A stretch of 64,000 nt of DNA from Nonomuraea purpurea (lineage in GTDB: Bacteria; Actinomycetota; Actinomycetes; Streptosporangiales; Streptosporangiaceae). Made by a program: the position numbers and the translations under genes. Positions 33,880 through 41,748 of the stretch are shown piece after piece (position 1 is the first letter of the stretch; each line of letters opens with the position of its first letter). The DNA is taken from positions 62,001 through 126,000 of the forward strand of contig NZ_JBHSBI010000033.1 in the NCBI RefSeq assembly GCF_042650645.1. Direction: 5' to 3'. The notes under the pieces were generated by a model. That model made no database searches. It was not told where the DNA came from and saw only the letters and a list, made by a program, of their open reading frames with translations.

Positions 33880-34794
33880 ATGACCGGCACGTCGTCGCCC
33901 GAAGATGGCGGCGGTGGGATGAGCCACGCCGACTCCGCCACCGAGGCGTTCCTCGCCCACCGCAACCTGCTTTTCACCGTCGCCTACGAGATGCTCGGCT
34001 CGGCCGCCGACGCCGAGGACGTCCTGCAGGAGACCTGGTTGCGGTGGGCAGGGGTCGACCTGGGCACCGTGCGGGATCAGCGTGCCTACCTGGTGCGGAT
34101 CACCACGCGTCAGGCGCTCGTCCGGCTGCGTACGCTCGGCCGCCGCAAGGAGTCCTACGTCGGCCCCTGGTTGCCCGAGCCGCTGCTGACCGCGCCCGAC
34201 GTGGCCGAGGACGTCGAGTTGGCCGACAGCGTCTCGATGGCGATGTTGCTGGTGCTGGAGACGCTCACGCCGACCGAGCGGGCGGTGTTCGTGCTGCGTG
34301 AGGTGTTCGATCTGGCCTACGACGAGATCGCCGAAGCCGTCGACAAGAGCCCGGCCGCGGTCCGCCAGATCGCCCACCGGGCGCGGGCGCACGTCGCCGA
34401 GCGCCGGCCGCGCGGGGTCGTCTCCCCTGCCGAGACCCGCGGCGCGCTCGAAGCGTTCCAGCGGGCGGTCGAAACGGGCGATCTGCAACGCCTGCTCGAC
34501 ATCCTCGCGCCGAATGTCGTTCTCCTGGGTGACGGCGGCGGAGTCGTGCCGGCCGCGCTGGCGCCTGTCGTGGGGGCCGACCAGGTGGCCCAGGTGCTGG
34601 GCAGGATCTCCGTCAGGGGGTCGCTGCGGCCGGCGCAGGTCAACGGCCACCCGGCGCTGGTTTTCCGGAGCGACGGCGAGATCGACACCGTCATGGCGGT
34701 GCGCATCGACGACGGCCTCATCGCCGGGCTCTACGCCGTGCGCAATCCCGAGAAGTTGTCGCGTATGGAGCGGGAGACCACTTTGCGGCGTTGA
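33880..34794 (+). CDS. sigJ: ECF41-type RNA polymerase sigma factor with SnoaL-like C-terminal domain
   Basis: A 304-residue sigma factor; the start at 33880 follows AGGAG. Region 2 (EAFLAHRNLLFTVAYEMLGS; AEDVLQETWLRW) and region 4 (LTPTERAVFVLREVFDLAYD; EIAEAVDKSPAAVRQI) are followed by an NTF2/SnoaL-like domain carrying DGGG and NPEKL, the ECF41 signatures. In ECF41 the C-terminal domain tunes activity in place of an anti-sigma factor. The divergent AhpD-like and FAD oxidoreductase genes are the expected targets. The gene symbol is a family name. Confidence 0.9.
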   Translation: MTGTSSPEDGGGGMSHADSATEAFLAHRNLLFTVAYEMLGSAADAEDVLQETWLRWAGVDLGTVRDQRAYLVRITTRQALVRLRTLGRRKESYVGPWLPEPLLTAPDVAEDVELADSVSMAMLLVLETLTPTERAVFVLREVFDLAYDEIAEAVDKSPAAVRQIAHRARAHVAERRPRGVVSPAETRGALEAFQRAVETGDLQRLLDILAPNVVLLGDGGGVVPAALAPVVGADQVAQVLGRISVRGSLRPAQVNGHPALVFRSDGEIDTVMAVRIDDGLIAGLYAVRNPEKLSRMERETTLRR

Positions 34795-34895
34795 GAAGGG
34801 TTCTCGTGGACCGGGTGCCATGACCATATGGCGGACGCAATAACGACATTCCCGCTATGGTGCTGAAGATCCATAGTTCCCGACGTTGGAGTGTC

Positions 34896-34990
34896 ATGCC
34901 GTCCGCCGACCCCCTCCGGGAGGGCGATCCCGCCGCCGTGGGGCCGTACCGGCTCCTCGGGCGACTGGGCGCGGGCGGGCAGGCGGTACG
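34896..34990 (+). pseudogene. N-terminal stub of a serine/threonine protein kinase
   Basis: From ATG 34896 the frame reads MPSADPLREGDPAAVGPYRL and then LGRLGAGGQ, the standard start and glycine-rich loop of actinobacterial Ser/Thr kinases. At about 34990 it meets the 3' end of the DUF3592 gene on the other strand and all kinase homology ends. Around 30 residues survive. Confidence 0.65.
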
Positions 34991-35716
34991 TCAGGGATGG
35001 CGAGCGTCCAGGTCGACCAGGTTGCGATCCGGGTCCGCGGGGTCGTACAGCACGCGGACGTGGGTCCGGCCGTGCAGATCAGGGCCCGGATCGTGGCGGA
35101 AGTAGTCGCTGGTCGCGGTGTATGTCCGGCCCGTTCCCTCGTCCTGCCACGTCGCATGGACCACGTAGGGGTGCCGGTTGTTCACCCGTACGGCGAAGTC
35201 GCGTCCTATGTGCTCGATCTCCGCCCACACCTGCTGACCCTGGTCCCGTAGCCAGGCTCGCAGCCGGGTGATTCGTCGTCCCTTGACGAACAGGACCGCA
35301 CCGATCGGGGTGAACACCACGCCGAGTCCGCCGACAATCATCGGGGCGAGGAACGCCGTCCAGAATGAGGAGATTCGCGCGTCGGATGGATCGTCCGGGT
35401 CGTACGAGACAGGTACGCTCTCGCCTTTCTCGAAGGAGGGCGGGTTGGTGCCACTGGAGCCCTGGAACGAGTACCGCCGGCCGTTGACGGTGAACTCCAC
35501 GGTCGGGTACCAGGCCGTGCTGCTCCGGGCGTTGCCGTCGGAATTCCGTGTCGTGGTCGTCCGCTCGGTCAGCGCGACCACGGTACCGTCGGTCCGTTCG
35601 GCCGAGGACAGGAAGCTCGCCGTGGAGGCGGCCAGCGTGATGCCGACACAGAGCAGCACCAGTCCGATCAGACCGAAGATCCCGCCGACGAGGGTGAAGA
35701 TCCGTCCATTGTGCAT
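34991..35716 (-). CDS. DUF3592 membrane protein
   Basis: About 241 residues from ATG 35716. N-terminal membrane helix (LVGGIFGLIGLVLLCVGITL), a beta domain typical of DUF3592 (TDGTVVALTER, YPTVEFTVNGRRYSF, GESVPVSYDPDDPSDARI), a second helix (APMIVGGLGVVFTPIGAVLF) and a second beta part ending VRVLYDPADPDRNLVDLDA. The double VxYDPxDP pattern is characteristic. Membrane-associated, function unknown. Its 3' end truncates the kinase stub. Confidence 0.8.
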   Translation of the reverse strand: MHNGRIFTLVGGIFGLIGLVLLCVGITLAASTASFLSSAERTDGTVVALTERTTTTRNSDGNARSSTAWYPTVEFTVNGRRYSFQGSSGTNPPSFEKGESVPVSYDPDDPSDARISSFWTAFLAPMIVGGLGVVFTPIGAVLFVKGRRITRLRAWLRDQGQQVWAEIEHIGRDFAVRVNNRHPYVVHATWQDEGTGRTYTATSDYFRHDPGPDLHGRTHVRVLYDPADPDRNLVDLDARHP

Positions 35717-35777
35717 GGGACGAGTCTGCCCAACCCTGAGCAATGGGCGCATCTCTCGGGTTGATACCGGCGAATGG

Positions 35778-36614
35778 TCATGCCCGCCGGGCGTGGATGG
35801 CGGTGAAGGCCAGGAGGGGGACGGCGGTCCGCGGCGGATCCTCGAGTATGGGGGTGTGCCCGAGACCGGGCAGCAACTCGACTTTCGCGCCAGGAACGGC
35901 GCGGTAGCCGGCGGCGGACGAGGACCGCCATCTGCGGTCGTCCTCGCCGAAGATCACCAGCAGCGGCTTGCCGAGGGTCGTCAGCCGATCCGGGAGCGCC
36001 TGCCGCATCAGGTACTCGCTGGTGGCCCGCATCGTCGTGGTGAGCGTGTGGTAGGTCATGCCGCGCATCTCGTCCAGGAGCTCTTGTGGGAGCCGGTAGC
36101 CGGGGCGGCTGAAGCCGGTGCTCGCGAACTGGCGGATCTGCTCGTCGGTCGGCGGCCACTGCGAGGGGTCGATCGCCGCGGAGTCCTGCGCGATGAAGGC
36201 GTCCAGGCTGGGTCCTGTGTTGATGAGCACGAGCGCGGTCACCAGGTCGGGTCGCTGTTCGGCGAGGGCGGTGGCGACCACGCCGCCGCTGGAGTGGCCG
36301 ACGACGATGGCGTGCTCGACGCCGAGCCGGTCCAGTACTGCGCCGGCCCTGCGTGCCTGGTCCGGCGTCGCGTAGCTGCGGTCGTCCGGTTTGGCTGATC
36401 GGCCGTGCCCGAGCAGGTCGATCCGGATGACGCGATGGGATTTGGTCAGCATCGGAACCAGCGAGTCCCATGAGCGGGCCGAGGAGGCGGACCCGTGGAT
36501 GAGCAGGAGCGCGGGGGCGTCGCGGGGGCCGTCCTGGCACACGTGGATGTCGCCGTCGTCCAGGAGCAGCGTCTGCGTGATCTTCACGTGCGGGCCGCCG
36601 TCAGAAACAGTCAT
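35778..36614 (-). CDS. Alpha/beta-fold hydrolase
   Basis: A 278-residue hydrolase: oxyanion HGSASSARSWDSL, nucleophile elbow VVGHSSGG with Ser108, acid in IFGEDD, His in LPGLGHTPILED. No signal peptide. ATG 36614 is opposite the AraC gene across a 77-base divergent gap, suggesting control by that regulator. The substrate (ester, epoxide or lactone) cannot be told. Confidence 0.88.
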   Translation of the reverse strand: MTVSDGGPHVKITQTLLLDDGDIHVCQDGPRDAPALLLIHGSASSARSWDSLVPMLTKSHRVIRIDLLGHGRSAKPDDRSYATPDQARRAGAVLDRLGVEHAIVVGHSSGGVVATALAEQRPDLVTALVLINTGPSLDAFIAQDSAAIDPSQWPPTDEQIRQFASTGFSRPGYRLPQELLDEMRGMTYHTLTTTMRATSEYLMRQALPDRLTTLGKPLLVIFGEDDRRWRSSSAAGYRAVPGAKVELLPGLGHTPILEDPPRTAVPLLAFTAIHARRA

Positions 36615-36691
36615 GAACCCACTGTTGCCGCTGGTGCGCGACAGTGTCTTGAACGAATGTTCCCTCAGCCGGCTCGCGTAGCATGAGGGCC

Positions 36692-37576
36692 GTGCGGACG
36701 TTCGTGCACGGTGCGGCTGTGTGGGACGTCGCATGCCCGCGACGGCCCAGCCGGGTGGCCGGTGTCACCATGGCCGGGTTCCGCGTCCGTGACCTGAACG
36801 CGCTCCGGATGGTCCCGCACCCGGCCGTGACACTGCTTCTGGACTTCGGCACCGGTTCGCCCGTCCTGGACCACGCCGCCGGGCGGCAGGAGCGGGGAAG
36901 CATCGTCGCCGGGCCCGGGCTCGGGTCCGGAGGCGCGGTCTGGGCGCGGGGCGAAAACGTCGAATGCGTGCAGGTACGTCTGTCCCCGGTGATCGCACGC
37001 GCGGTTCTGGGCGCCTCCCCCGCCGACCTCGGCGGCGCCGCAGTTCCCCTGGGCGACCTGTGGGGCCGGAAGGCGTCACGGATCCGTGAGCAGCTGAGCG
37101 ATGCCTCCTCCTGGGAGGATCGCTTCGCGTTGGCGGACGCGCTGGTCAGCCGCCTGCATGAGGCGGGGCCGCCCGTAGACCCGGAGGTGGCCTGGGCCTG
37201 GCACCGGATCGTCGGCGGACGCGGCCTGGTCCGGGTCGACGGCGTGGCGGCCGAGGTCGGATGGAGCCGTAAGCGCCTGTGGTCCCGGTTCCGGTCGCAG
37301 CTCGGACTGCCGCCCAAGCGGGCTGCGAAGCTGGTCCGCTTCGACCATGTCGCCCACCGCCTGGTCGCGGGTGAGGGCGCGGCCAGAGTCGCGGTGGAGG
37401 GTGGTTACGCCGACCAGTCGCACCTGCATCGGGACGTCATGGCATTCACCGGAGTGACCCCGGCGAGTGTGGCAGGTGAGCCGTTTCTGGCGGTTGACGA
37501 CATCGCATGGCCTAGCCGCGAAACTCCCGCCCACGATGGATCGGCGTTGCGGGATGCGAGTCGGCCCGCGACCTGA
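36692..37576 (+). CDS. AraC-family transcriptional regulator
   Basis: About 294 residues. The N-terminal ligand domain (~1-170) is followed by a C-terminal double helix-turn-helix (VRVDGVAAEVGWSRKRLWSR; GLPPKRAAKLVRFDHVAHRL; VAVEGGYADQSHLHRDVMAF). The GTG at 36692 follows TAGCAT by seven bases, favouring a leaderless start; the ATG at 36683 in the same frame overlaps that box and is less likely. Probably activates the divergent hydrolase gene. Confidence 0.88.
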   Translation: MRTFVHGAAVWDVACPRRPSRVAGVTMAGFRVRDLNALRMVPHPAVTLLLDFGTGSPVLDHAAGRQERGSIVAGPGLGSGGAVWARGENVECVQVRLSPVIARAVLGASPADLGGAAVPLGDLWGRKASRIREQLSDASSWEDRFALADALVSRLHEAGPPVDPEVAWAWHRIVGGRGLVRVDGVAAEVGWSRKRLWSRFRSQLGLPPKRAAKLVRFDHVAHRLVAGEGAARVAVEGGYADQSHLHRDVMAFTGVTPASVAGEPFLAVDDIAWPSRETPAHDGSALRDASRPAT

Positions 37577-37672
37577 CGGATCCAACCATCAACGCCAGGA
37601 AGTGCGGCCGCTGGTCGGCGGTCGTCTCTTCTGATCAGGTAAAAGTTGGTAGAGATCACGCGATGGAGGGTG

Positions 37673-38872
37673 ATGGTGGCTTCGACCTCTTTGGGACCGG
37701 CCTACCAACGGCTCTGGCTGGCGACGGCACTGTCCAATCTCGGCGATGGCATTCGTATGGCGGCCTTACCGTTGCTGGCAGCGGCCATGACGTCGGATCC
37801 TGTCGCGGTGGCCGGCGTCGCCATCGCCGGGCAGAGCCCCTGGTTGATATTCGGTTTGTTCGCGGGAGCCGTCGTCGATCGTTTCGACCGGCGTCGCCTG
37901 ACGGTTCTCGTCGACGTCGTGCGTGTGCTGCTGCTGGTCGTCCTCGTTGCCGCGCTGTCTTTCGGCATCGCCGGAATCGTGCTGGTGTACGCGGTGGCGT
38001 TCGCCTGCGGCGTAGGCGAGACCTTGCGCGACACGGCCACGGCCACTCTCCTTCCACCCTTGGTCGGCGACGCCGACCTCGACCGGGCCAACGGCGGCTT
38101 GGTCAACGCCGAAGTCGCGGGCAACGAACTGGTGGGGCCGCCGATCGGCGGGTATCTGTTTGGTGTCGCGATGGTGCTTCCGTTCGCGGTCAACGGCGGC
38201 ACGCTGGCGGTCGCGGCGGCCCTGATCTTCAGCTTGCCGAACGTGTTCGCCCCCAAGACCGGCCCCGTTGCCCGCAAGGGGCGGATCTGGAGTGACACGC
38301 TCGCGGGTCTGCGCTGGCTGGCGCGTCACCGGCGGCTACGCGTACTGGTCATCCTCGGTGGTGTGTTCGCGCTGATGGACAGCGCCTGGTTCGCGATCCT
38401 TGTCCTTTACGTCCCCCAGGTTCTGGGGCTGCCCGCGTGGGGTTATGGCGCGTTGCTGGGGGTGGGCGCCGTTCTAGGTCTGGCCGGCGGCTACTTCGCG
38501 GCACGCATCACCCGCTCGATCGGATCCGCTGCGGCGCTGACGAGTTGTCTCGCGTGCGCCGCGGCGGGACAGTTGATGCTCGGACTCACCACCTCAGCCT
38601 TCGTCGCCGCCTTGGGGCTGGCCATCACGAGCGGCGCGTTCGGGGTATGGGCGGTCGTGGCCCGCACCCTCCGTCAACGGCTCACCCCTTCCGAACTCCT
38701 CGGCCGGGTCAGCAGCGCGTCGATGACCACCGTGATGGGCGCGGCACCTTTGGGCGCACTCGCCGGCGGGCTCCTCGCGGCCGAGTGGGGACTGACCGCG
38801 CCGATCCTGGCGGGCGTGCCCGTCCTCGCGATCGGCGCCCTCGTTTGCCACCTCAGATTGCGCGCGGACTGA
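37673..38872 (+). CDS. MFS efflux transporter
   Basis: A 399-residue major facilitator with 12 predicted helices (YQRLWLATALSNLGDGIRMA at the start; VVDRFDRRRL after helix 2, the loop 2-3 motif). It is of the macrolide/enterobactin-exporter branch. GGAGG lies just before ATG 37673 (GTG 37676 also possible). Likely exports a drug or own metabolite. The convergent MerR gene ends 10 bases beyond its stop. Confidence 0.88.
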   Translation: MVASTSLGPAYQRLWLATALSNLGDGIRMAALPLLAAAMTSDPVAVAGVAIAGQSPWLIFGLFAGAVVDRFDRRRLTVLVDVVRVLLLVVLVAALSFGIAGIVLVYAVAFACGVGETLRDTATATLLPPLVGDADLDRANGGLVNAEVAGNELVGPPIGGYLFGVAMVLPFAVNGGTLAVAAALIFSLPNVFAPKTGPVARKGRIWSDTLAGLRWLARHRRLRVLVILGGVFALMDSAWFAILVLYVPQVLGLPAWGYGALLGVGAVLGLAGGYFAARITRSIGSAAALTSCLACAAAGQLMLGLTTSAFVAALGLAITSGAFGVWAVVARTLRQRLTPSELLGRVSSASMTTVMGAAPLGALAGGLLAAEWGLTAPILAGVPVLAIGALVCHLRLRAD

Positions 38873-38881
38873 ACAAGGCGC

Positions 38882-39271
38882 TCATCTTCTGGGCTGCGAC
38901 TCGGTGGAGCGAAGATCACGGGTGCGGCCGGCCTTGATGATGCCGGTGAGGGCGGAGCGGACATTGTGGAGTTCGGCGATCTGACTGTCGATGCGCTGGA
39001 GTTCCCCTTCGAAGGCGGCAATGAGGTCGTCGCATCCGGGCGCGAGGAATTCCCCGTCGTCGACCATGCAGGGAAGGATCTCTCTGACCAGGTCGGAGTT
39101 GAGTCCGGCCGCGAGCAGGATCCGGATGCGGCGGACCGTCTCGATGTCCTCGTCGGTGTAGAGGCGGTATCCGGCCGACGTCCGTTCGGGATGCAGCAGG
39201 CCCTTCTCCTCGTAGTAGCGCAGTGCGCGGGTGCTCACTCCGGCCTGGTCGGCGAACGTGCCGATTCTCAC
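38882..39271 (-). CDS. MerR-family regulator
   Basis: A 129-residue MerR protein from GTG 39271 (GGAGG upstream): MRIGTFADQAGVSTRALRYY, KGLLHPERTSAGYRLYTDED, then a dimerisation helix with CDDLIAAFEGELQRIDSQI. Two cysteines (in ILPCMVDD and APGCDDL) do not form a classical metal site. It is divergent from a dead imine-reductase-like gene and shares an 18-bp palindrome with it, so its original target has decayed. Confidence 0.88.
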   Translation of the reverse strand: MRIGTFADQAGVSTRALRYYEEKGLLHPERTSAGYRLYTDEDIETVRRIRILLAAGLNSDLVREILPCMVDDGEFLAPGCDDLIAAFEGELQRIDSQIAELHNVRSALTGIIKAGRTRDLRSTESQPRR

Positions 39272-39288
39272 CTCTGATCACCTCCGCC

Positions 39289-39320
39289 TTGACCTTCACG
39301 TCAACGTGAAGCTTTAGCGT
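39289..39320. promoter_or_regulatory. MerR-type divergent promoter with 18-bp palindrome
   Basis: On the plus strand TTGACC (39289-39294), a 20-base spacer and TAGCGT (39315-39320). The palindrome CTTCACGT-CA-ACGTGAAG (39294-39311) fills the spacer. This would drive the plus-strand oxidoreductase remnant under MerR control. Confidence 0.65.
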
Positions 39321-39381
39321 ACGGCACATACGTCCGCCGGATCGGAGCCGGCGGACGTGACCACAACGTGCGGGAGTGTTG

Positions 39382-39895
39382 ATGATGGAACAGGTGTCGG
39401 TGATCGGATTGGGCCCCATGGGACGCGCCATCGCCATGGCGTTCCTGGCCGCAGGCCATCCGACGACCGTGTGGAATCGGACTGCGGACAAAGCCGATGA
39501 ACTTCTCGAACGTGGGGCCACCTGGGCGGGCAGTCCGCTGGCGGCGCTCGATGCCGGTACGTTGACCGTCGTGTGCGTCATCGACGCCGACGCGATCGAC
39601 GCCATCCTCTCTGTTCGACCGCCACCGGCAGGTCCTCGGCGCGCTGGGCGGCGTGGCCGAGAACCTCGGCGCGGACCCCGGCAGAGCGGCGAGCTTCGAT
39701 GTGGCCCTGCTGAACCTGTTCTGGAGCTCGATCACCGGGTTGATGCACTCGTTCGCGCTCGCGGCACGGCACCAGGTGCCGGCCACCGCGCTGGCGCCGC
39801 ACGCCCGCCAGATGGCGCAACTCGTCGCCGACCTGCTGCCCGGGCTCGCGACCACCATCGACACCGGCAACTTAGCGCTCCGCGAGCATCCTGAA
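39382..39895 (+). pseudogene. Broken NAD(P)-dependent imine reductase / beta-hydroxyacid dehydrogenase
   Basis: The first frame gives an intact Rossmann start (VSVIGLGPMGRAIAMAFLAA, TVWNRTADKADELL) to DADAIDAILS at about 39610. Homology then resumes in another frame (SLFDRHRQVLGALGGVAENL; NLFWSSITGLMHSFALAARH; LALREHPEG). About 75 residues between the two blocks are missing and the reading frame shifts. The normal C-terminal end is also lost. Not functional. Confidence 0.72.
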
Positions 39896-40018
39896 GGTAG
39901 GTCGTCGTTTCAAGGAGGCCGGTTCAGGAATGCCGTGCCTGCCGTTTCCGTAGGACACGATCTCCTCTTGTGAAGCGTTGTAGAGCCTCACCCTTGCGTC
40001 GCCGTACTGGTTGTTCAC
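39872..40018 (-). CDS. Small ORF or gene tail of unknown identity
   Basis: The minus frame from a GTG at 40018 gives 48 residues (NNQYGDARVRLYNASQEEIV; GIPEPASLKRRPTFRMLAER). The composition looks protein-like, but there is no clear ribosome site and the frame is open further upstream, so it may be the tail of a lost gene. I do not recognise it. Confidence 0.3.
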   Translation of the reverse strand: MNNQYGDARVRLYNASQEEIVSYGNGRHGIPEPASLKRRPTFRMLAER

Positions 40019-40055
40019 GAGAGCGCCCGGGTTGATGACAGGGTCCTCAACCCGG

Positions 40056-40553
40056 TCAGGAAACAGCAAGCAAGAGCAGGATGACCAGCGAGCCCGCGGT
40101 CGTGAGGAGGAACCGCGCCAGGACGAGCGGATGGAACCAGCCGGGGAACGCCGCCTTCGCCGCCTCAATCAATGCCTTGGCGTCGATGTCGGTGGTGCCG
40201 GACTTGCGCAAGGCAGTCTCCACATAGCGGATGACGAAAACCTGGGAGGTGGTGACGAAACCGCCGGCGATCAGCAGGATGGGCTGAAGGATCCAGGTGA
40301 GCATTGGCTGATCGAACAGATTCAGCACGGCAAGCGCTGCCAGACCCGCGGCGATCGCCACGGACACCGTCACGCCGGCGGTGCCGGCGGTGAAGTCGAG
40401 GCCATGCTTAGCCAATACGGCGGTGCTGTGGCCCTGTCGGTGGATCTCGGCATCGGCTGCTTTCTGGGCGGCGGCGCCGTACCTGTGGCCGGCCAACGGG
40501 ACGACCAGGTACGTCAGGGCCAGCAGGCCTTGCAGGGCGACAACGAGGAACAC
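40056..40553 (-). CDS. Hypothetical integral membrane protein
   Basis: A 165-residue protein from GTG 40553 with GAGGAG upstream. Four hydrophobic segments (FLVVALQGLLALTYLVVPLA; GVTVSVAIAAGLAALAVLNL; ILQPILLIAGGFVTTSQVFV; LVLARFLLTTAGSLVILLLL). Divergent from a TetR gene, so probably its target. Family not recognised. Confidence 0.75.
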   Translation of the reverse strand: MFLVVALQGLLALTYLVVPLAGHRYGAAAQKAADAEIHRQGHSTAVLAKHGLDFTAGTAGVTVSVAIAAGLAALAVLNLFDQPMLTWILQPILLIAGGFVTTSQVFVIRYVETALRKSGTTDIDAKALIEAAKAAFPGWFHPLVLARFLLTTAGSLVILLLLAVS

Positions 40554-40627
40554 AGGGATCTCCTCAAGCAGACTTTTGAACTTTGTTCGACAACGTACGC
40601 ACGTTTTGATCTAAGTTCAACTCTCGC

Positions 40628-40633
40628 TAGGCT
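40628..40633 (+). promoter_or_regulatory. -10 box (TAGGCT) of the TetR gene, with TTGAACTT/AAGTTCAA repeats upstream
   Basis: TAGGCT is followed by seven bases and the ATG at 40641. An inverted repeat TTGAACTT ... AAGTTCAA (about 40575-40621) flanks the divergent promoter region and may be the TetR operator pair. Confidence 0.45.
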
Positions 40634-40640
40634 GGGCGAC

Positions 40641-41309
40641 ATGCTGACCAAGGAGCAGATCGTCCGGGCAGCCGTCGAGGTACTCGACGCCGAAGGCGTG
40701 AACGGGCTGAACATCCGCCGCCTGGGCACACACCTCGGGTCGGCCGCATCGGCGATGTACTACTACGTCAAGAGCAAGGACAAGTTGGTAGTCCTCGCTG
40801 CCGACCACGTGTTCGGCGAGATCCCGCTGCCCGACACCGCCACAGCCGGGTGGCAGGACGCCGCCGCGTCGCTGGCGCGTGGAGCCTATTCCATGATCGT
40901 GCGGCACTACTGGTTGATCCCGGCAATGAGCACGCACCTCATCTACGGCCCCAACAAGGCCCGCTTCGACGAACAATCCCTGACGATCTACGAGTCGGCG
41001 GGGTTCACCCAGGCAGAGGCCGACCAGGCAGCCGCTACCGTGCTCATGTTCGTGATCGGCGCCGCGCAGGGCCAGGCGGCACAGGCAGCCTGGCAGGCGC
41101 ACCTACGACGAAACGGTGCCGACGCCGACAAAGAGTTCCATGGGATCACCGCTGAGATGCTCGCGATCGCCCAGGCCCTCCCCCGACTGCGGGCCCGCAT
41201 CGACTCCGCCGCCATAACCCCGCCCGGGGACCCGTTCGAGTTCGGACTCCACACAGTTCTGGCCGGGCTGGAATCGCGCATCCACTCCCCGACATCGCCG
41301 GCTCCGTGA
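40641..41309 (+). CDS. TetR-family regulator (TetR_C/tetracyclin-repressor-like C-terminus)
   Basis: A 222-residue repressor: TKEQIVRAAVEVLDAEGVNG, NIRRLGTHLGSAASAMYYYV (recognition helix, with the MYYYVKSKDKL end typical of TetR(class B)-like proteins), and a long C-terminal ligand domain. Leaderless start at ATG 40641. Probably represses the divergent membrane protein gene. Confidence 0.88.
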   Translation: MLTKEQIVRAAVEVLDAEGVNGLNIRRLGTHLGSAASAMYYYVKSKDKLVVLAADHVFGEIPLPDTATAGWQDAAASLARGAYSMIVRHYWLIPAMSTHLIYGPNKARFDEQSLTIYESAGFTQAEADQAAATVLMFVIGAAQGQAAQAAWQAHLRRNGADADKEFHGITAEMLAIAQALPRLRARIDSAAITPPGDPFEFGLHTVLAGLESRIHSPTSPAP

Positions 41310-41451
41310 CGACAGTCATGGCATCTATGCGCGGAATTCGTACACGAAGCGTCACGGCGATTACCCAGAGCTACTTTGGGGCTGGGGACACGTTCGGGAG
41401 AAGACCCCCCTGCAGGCAAGTGGGCAGGTAGACGATCGATCCGCCGAGCAG

Positions 41452-41640
41452 CGCGGGTTCGGCCTCGCCCCGCACGTTCTGCGCCACTGGGAGGCCATGG
41501 GGTCTGCTGGTCCCCGCCGCCAGGGTCAGCGGCCGTCGCCGCTCGAACACCGGCTTCAGGAGATCTCGGCCTCCAAAGCGCTGATTGAACACCTCATGCG
41601 GTGCACAACGGACGACTTCCCCCAACCGGCGGATAGTGGA
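41452..41640 (+). pseudogene. Relic of a MerR-family regulator
   Basis: The frame reads GFGLAPHVLRHWEAMG, the recognition helix of a MerR protein, and after a gap continues SKALIEHLMRCTTDDFPQP, the typical C-terminal end (SLELIEHAL.CDHEDFTQCP). The wing and most of the dimerisation helix are missing. The frame runs on, without a stop, into the XRE regulator gene. It fills most of the 439-base gap before that gene; 41310-41451 shows nothing recognisable. Confidence 0.55.
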
Positions 41641-41748
41641 GAGCGCGACCAGGCTCCAGGACCCGCGCCAGGACGTCCCGGTCATAGGCTGCGACGAGGC
41701 GCCGACCCCCCATGGAAGCGCGGGCTCGACGTCGTTGTTCCATGGCGT

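Noticed and set aside
41371..41590. Minus-strand reading resembling a protein tail (ERRRPLTLAAGTSRPHGLP)
   Set aside because: The opposite strand gives a specific MerR match; the minus reading has no recognisable family.
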